This document shows, piece after piece, positions 60,291-64,000 of a stretch of DNA of 64,000 nt. The position numbers and the translations under genes are program-made. The notes beneath the pieces were generated by a model. The model saw nothing but the letters and a program-made list of their open reading frames with translations, made no database searches and was not told where the DNA came from. The number at the start of each line of letters is the position of its first letter. Position 1 is the first letter of the stretch. Source of the stretch: an uncultured Candidatus Melainabacteria bacterium (lineage in GTDB: Bacteria; Cyanobacteriota; Vampirovibrionia; Gastranaerophilales; Gastranaerophilaceae); contig CAKNXK010000023.1 of assembly GCA_932182025.1 (NCBI GenBank), positions 186,001 to 250,000 on the forward strand, in the 5' to 3' direction.

Positions 60291-62765
60291 CTATTCACGG
60301 AAGGAAGCATCAGGCAATAACTTTTTGAGCACTGCTCTCACATTTGCCATCTGCACTTCAATCGTTTCATCAGTTAGCGTTGCATTAGCGTCTTGCATAC
60401 TTATTCTAAATGCTACAGACTTAAATCCGTCTTGTACGTGCTCGCCTTCATAAACATCAAACACATCACAACCTGTAAAGATTTTGTTATCAACACCTTT
60501 TTTAATAATATTTTTCAACTCATCCCAGCTAGTTGTTTTTGGAACAATTACCGCTAAATCACGCTGAACCTCTGGGAATTGAGGAATTTTTTTGTAACGC
60601 ACAGTACTTTCATTAACTGCACTAATTAGCATATCCAAATCGAGTTTGAATAAATAAGCATTCTGATTAAGCTTTAATTTATCTTTCAATTCAGGATGAA
60701 TTTCACCGTAATAACCAATGACTTCAGGCTTTTTACCTAACATTGTTAAAACTGCTGTTTTATACGGATGAAGTGCCTTGTGAGTATCAGCCAGAGAAGA
60801 GTCTGCAAGCAATTGGAATTTAATTCTTCTTGTAACACCAAATTCTTCAAGAACTTTATCTACAATACCTTTAACTGTATAGAAATCAACAGCACCGGTA
60901 TTTTGCCATAATGAATTTTGAATATTACCTGAGATTATGCCGCCAAGAGTTAAGGTTTCTTTCACACCGGCATTTTTCTCTTGAGATTCTGCAACTTTGA
61001 TATAGGTTCTACCGACTTCATAGCCCCAAAAATCTTTTTGACCGTTATCATAATTATATTTTAAACAGTTTAATAAACTTGCTGCAAGAGTTTGTCTAAG
61101 CATTGAAAATTCTTCACTTGCAGCACATTCAACTCTTACAGCATTTTCTGTATCATAAGTCATATTGAATTGTTTCAACAATCCTTCACCAATAAGAGAT
61201 GATGTTTGAAGTTCATTCAAACCTGCACCGAGCATTAAATTATGAATCCTATTAATCACTCTTTCTGCAAGTGAAATCTCAGCGGTACTGGATTTACTTG
61301 GAAGTGTAGGTGTGATTTTATCGTAGCCGTTAATTCTTGAAATTTCTTCAATCAAATCAATTTCTCTGGTAACATCACCTGCACGGAAAGACGGAACAAG
61401 AACTTTGCAAGCAGCATCATTTTTGCCCAATATTTCAAAACCTAAGTTTTCAAGGATTGATAGACATTTTTCTGTTTCAATTTCACAGCCCAAAATTCTT
61501 TTTAACTGTGCATATCTTAGAGTAATCTCGATTGGCTCTAACTTATTTACACCGGTTTCTACAGAACCAACAAACTCAGCATCTGCATATTTTTCAAGAA
61601 GTTCAACAGCTCTAAACAATGCCGGCTTAACAGCTTCAATATCAATACCGCGCTCAAATCTTGAACAAGCGTCTGATTTGTAACCAACGCTTCTTGAACT
61701 TTTTCTATTAGCAGAAGCTACAAAGTAAGCTGCTTCAAGTGCTAAGTTTTTAGTATTATCATCGATTTCAGAATTAGCACCGCCAAATACACCGCCTAAG
61801 CAAACAGGTGATTCTTTTGATGCAATAAGCACTGTATCATTAGTAAGTTTTCTTTCTACTTCATCTAATGTTACAAGAGTTTCGCCTTCATTAGCACGTC
61901 TTACACAAAGGTATCCGTTTAATTTATCATAATCAAAAGCGTGAAGCGGAGTTCCGTATTCAAGCATAACGTAGTTTGTAATATCAACAACATTGTTAAT
62001 AGCTCTTACACCTGATGCTAATAATCTTTTTTGCATCCAATCAGGAGAAGCTTTGATTGTAATATTTTTCAAAACACCGATTGAATAATACTTACAAACA
62101 TCAGTATCTTTAATTTCAACTTCGAAATCAGCTTTTTTATCAAGAGTTTTTGCATATTCAAATTTCATCGGTCTATTAAATAATGCAGACAATTCTCTTG
62201 CAATTCCGATTACAGACATTTGATCACCGCGGTTTGCAGTAGGAGCTGTGTGAAGAATAAAGTCTTTTTCAAAACCCAAAACATCTTCAACATTCAAACC
62301 TAAACCAACATTAGGGAAAAGTCTGTTTAAAATCAAAATCCCGTCTTCTTCCTGATAATTTCTATCAGCAACGCCTAATTCATCATCCGAACAAAGCATA
62401 CCTTGAGACTCAACGCCGCGAATTGTTGCCGGAGTAAGCTCAAACATTTCTCCTGTTTTTCTGTCAAGAACTTTACTTCCTACAGAAGCATAAGGAATAA
62501 CCTGTCCTACAGCGATATTTTGACCACCGCAAACAACTGTTTTTAGAGCAGATCCTGTATTAACAGTCACTAAATGTAATCTGTCTGAATTTGGGTGATT
62601 ATCAATTTTTTCTATTCTTGCTGTAATTATATTAGTAAACTTTGGTTTTACTTCTTCAATTTCTTCGACCTCTAATCCGCTCATAGTAAGCTCATGAGCA
62701 ATTTGATTTACATCAATATCCTTAATATCAACTAATTCGTTTAACCAGTTTAATGAAACTTGCAT
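60291..62765 (-). CDS. pheT: Phenylalanine-tRNA ligase beta subunit
   Basis: 824 residues. The order is normal: N-terminal part VSLNWLNELVDIKDIDVNQIAHELTMSGLEVE, tRNA-binding OB-fold (TARIEKIDNHPNSDRLHLVTVNTG, CGGQNIAVGQVIPYA), B3/B4 editing region (AHELTPLHAFDYDKL-like YGTPLHAFDYDKL), B5 (INRIGGYDKI-like ISRINGYDKITPTLP) and C-terminal ferredoxin-like anticodon-binding domain (YKKIPQFPEVQRDLAVIV). It pairs with PheS to charge tRNA-Phe. pheS is not adjacent, unlike in most bacteria. Confidence 0.96.
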   Translation of the reverse strand: MQVSLNWLNELVDIKDIDVNQIAHELTMSGLEVEEIEEVKPKFTNIITARIEKIDNHPNSDRLHLVTVNTGSALKTVVCGGQNIAVGQVIPYASVGSKVLDRKTGEMFELTPATIRGVESQGMLCSDDELGVADRNYQEEDGILILNRLFPNVGLGLNVEDVLGFEKDFILHTAPTANRGDQMSVIGIARELSALFNRPMKFEYAKTLDKKADFEVEIKDTDVCKYYSIGVLKNITIKASPDWMQKRLLASGVRAINNVVDITNYVMLEYGTPLHAFDYDKLNGYLCVRRANEGETLVTLDEVERKLTNDTVLIASKESPVCLGGVFGGANSEIDDNTKNLALEAAYFVASANRKSSRSVGYKSDACSRFERGIDIEAVKPALFRAVELLEKYADAEFVGSVETGVNKLEPIEITLRYAQLKRILGCEIETEKCLSILENLGFEILGKNDAACKVLVPSFRAGDVTREIDLIEEISRINGYDKITPTLPSKSSTAEISLAERVINRIHNLMLGAGLNELQTSSLIGEGLLKQFNMTYDTENAVRVECAASEEFSMLRQTLAASLLNCLKYNYDNGQKDFWGYEVGRTYIKVAESQEKNAGVKETLTLGGIISGNIQNSLWQNTGAVDFYTVKGIVDKVLEEFGVTRRIKFQLLADSSLADTHKALHPYKTAVLTMLGKKPEVIGYYGEIHPELKDKLKLNQNAYLFKLDLDMLISAVNESTVRYKKIPQFPEVQRDLAVIVPKTTSWDELKNIIKKGVDNKIFTGCDVFDVYEGEHVQDGFKSVAFRISMQDANATLTDETIEVQMANVRAVLKKLLPDASFRE

Positions 62766-62896
62766 TTTTCCTACCTCACTATTTTTATCCCATTATATAA
62801 TAAAAAGATTTTACAATGCGTAACAATTAAGCAATTTTTTACATTTTCGAGTTTTAATGGGAATATAAAAGTGTAGTACATGTATGGAGTATCTCA

Positions 62897-64000
62897 ATGA
62901 TAAACAAAATTAATTTCGCACAAGGTATACAACAAGTTCAGTCAAGACCAGCTTTTAAGGCAAAAGAAACTGATAACGAAACAGTAACAGCACCTGATTC
63001 AAGCGTAAGTTTTAAAGGTGCGGAAGCACTAGCAAATTATAACAAGCCAAATGTAATGGCATTCGACAAAAGTATTTTAGAAGTTGAACCTATTTCACCT
63101 ACAGTAATTCAACCTGATGCAATCGGCTCTGTTGAAGGCGAAAAAATTTACGGTTCTAATGGTAAGTTAAATTCAATTGTTAACAGAGTTGGAAACACAA
63201 CTACAATTTACAAAGCATCTGCTGAAAACGACACTCAATTAGATTCAATTACAACAGTTGATAAAAAGAATGGTAATGTTATCAGACGTCAAATTAATAC
63301 CGTTGAAAACGGCAAGAATTATATGGATGTAGCTGAATATGATTCTGAAACAGGAAAAGAATTAAGAAGAACAGTTTACCAAAACGGCGAACCTTACTTT
63401 GCAACTAAAACTTTAACCAATAACAAAGGCTTAGTACAGAACATCGAATATGATTATGTAAACGGACATTTTTCTGTAACTGAAAGAAGTGCTAATGATA
63501 AATTCCACCGAAATTATGAATTCAATAAAAATAAGGAATTAATCTCTGTATACGAAAGAAAAAACACAAGAGGTACTGAAACAAACCTTGAAGTTAATTT
63601 CTATAACGGCGCAGTGATTTCTTCTTCAAACAAAAAAACTGAAATCTTACCAAACAACATGGGTAGAGAAATCCTGAACGATGAAGATGTTAAACCGGCT
63701 GATTTATCAGTTTATCCTGATTCAATCGAAGGCGAAAAAACATTCTACTCAAACGGCAGCCTTGAATCAGTAACAGCAGGGGATTTGGTTTACAACTATT
63801 CTCCGGAAGGCGATATAACTTATATCAAAGATGGTAATAAAACAGTTGAAGTTAAAAATAACATCACAACAATTACAGAAAATTTAGATGAAAACACCGT
63901 CAAAGAAACAAGATATTTTGATGATGGATACACCGTTGTTGATTTTGAACAAGGCGAAAACAAAAAGCATATTTCACTACAAAATGGAACTCCTTGCTAT
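62897..64000 (+). CDS. SFKG-leader protein with YD-like repeats, 3'-partial
   Basis: The frame opens at ATG 62897 (TGGAG 7-8 bases upstream; TATAAA at 62864-62869) and stays open to the right edge, 368 codons. The leader ends SSVSFKGAEAL at about 40-46, the same type of motif as in three other proteins here. The rest is a chain of strand-turn units such as EGEKIYGSNGKLNSI, EGEKTFYSNGSLESV and QNGEPYFATKTL, with the pattern 'E-G-E-K-x-(Y/F)-x-S-N-G-x-L'. It resembles YD/MORN-like beta repeats of surface or secreted proteins. No signal peptide is visible. The remainder of the protein lies outside the window. Confidence 0.7.
   Translation, partial: MINKINFAQGIQQVQSRPAFKAKETDNETVTAPDSSVSFKGAEALANYNKPNVMAFDKSILEVEPISPTVIQPDAIGSVEGEKIYGSNGKLNSIVNRVGNTTTIYKASAENDTQLDSITTVDKKNGNVIRRQINTVENGKNYMDVAEYDSETGKELRRTVYQNGEPYFATKTLTNNKGLVQNIEYDYVNGHFSVTERSANDKFHRNYEFNKNKELISVYERKNTRGTETNLEVNFYNGAVISSSNKKTEILPNNMGREILNDEDVKPADLSVYPDSIEGEKTFYSNGSLESVTAGDLVYNYSPEGDITYIKDGNKTVEVKNNITTITENLDENTVKETRYFDDGYTVVDFEQGENKKHISLQNGTPCY

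Overview
The window is AT-rich (roughly one third G+C by eye) and comes from a flagellated bacterium with two membranes: genes for both the P-ring (FlgI) and L-ring (FlgH) of the flagellum are present. Three things point to the gut-dwelling non-photosynthetic cyanobacterial relatives (Vampirovibrionia/'Melainabacteria', order Gastranaerophilales). The tmRNA tag begins ANNVV, close to the ANNIV start of cyanobacterial tags. Several proteins carry an N-terminal low-complexity stretch ending in SFKG/NFKG or containing NFG. Small GH13/GT5 carbohydrate genes sit among flagellar genes. This assignment is inference; no rRNA is present.

Layout. 1-9.5 kb holds a partial GT5 starch/glycogen-synthase-like gene, a GNAT-like protein, glmS, two small proteins, ahcY, a DUF721/DciA-like gene, an nrnA-type phosphoesterase, a YihY-type membrane protein, a flavin reductase-rubredoxin fusion and ssrA (tmRNA). 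9.5-24.5 kb is an accessory region starting immediately after the ssrA 3' end. It contains a large serine recombinase with its DUF2924 partner, an XRE regulator, three exported proteins, a ParB-domain DNA methyltransferase with a DUF5681 protein, a three-gene DUF262/AAA-ATPase/unknown operon, a facing 1244-residue protein with a C-terminal PD-(D/E)XK-like motif, and a recombinase fragment. The last four-gene block is the best candidate in the window for an undescribed defence system.

24.8-39.4 kb holds a giant fliD (about 2100 residues), a redox pair (iron-sulfur flavoprotein and CMD-cupin protein) divergent from an AraC regulator fused in frame to a secreted GH13 trehalose-synthase-like enzyme, an acyltransferase, a YkgJ-type protein and pgi. 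39.5-42.5 kb is a small island between a tRNA-Gly gene and a 46-bp duplicate of its 3' end; it carries a HEPN-motif protein and a putative zinc peptidase with no integrase.

43.2-51.9 kb is one flagellar operon read leftward: slt, flgF, flgG, flgA, flgI, flgJ(N), an unknown gene, flgH, flgN, flgK, flgL. 52-64 kb holds bifunctional rel (apparently leaderless) facing a second RelA/SpoT-fold protein with an SFKG N-terminus, two plsC genes, tRNA-fMet, a prepilin, a divergent GH13-like enzyme, pheT and a partial SFKG protein that runs off the end. Function calls rest on motif recognition without database searches.
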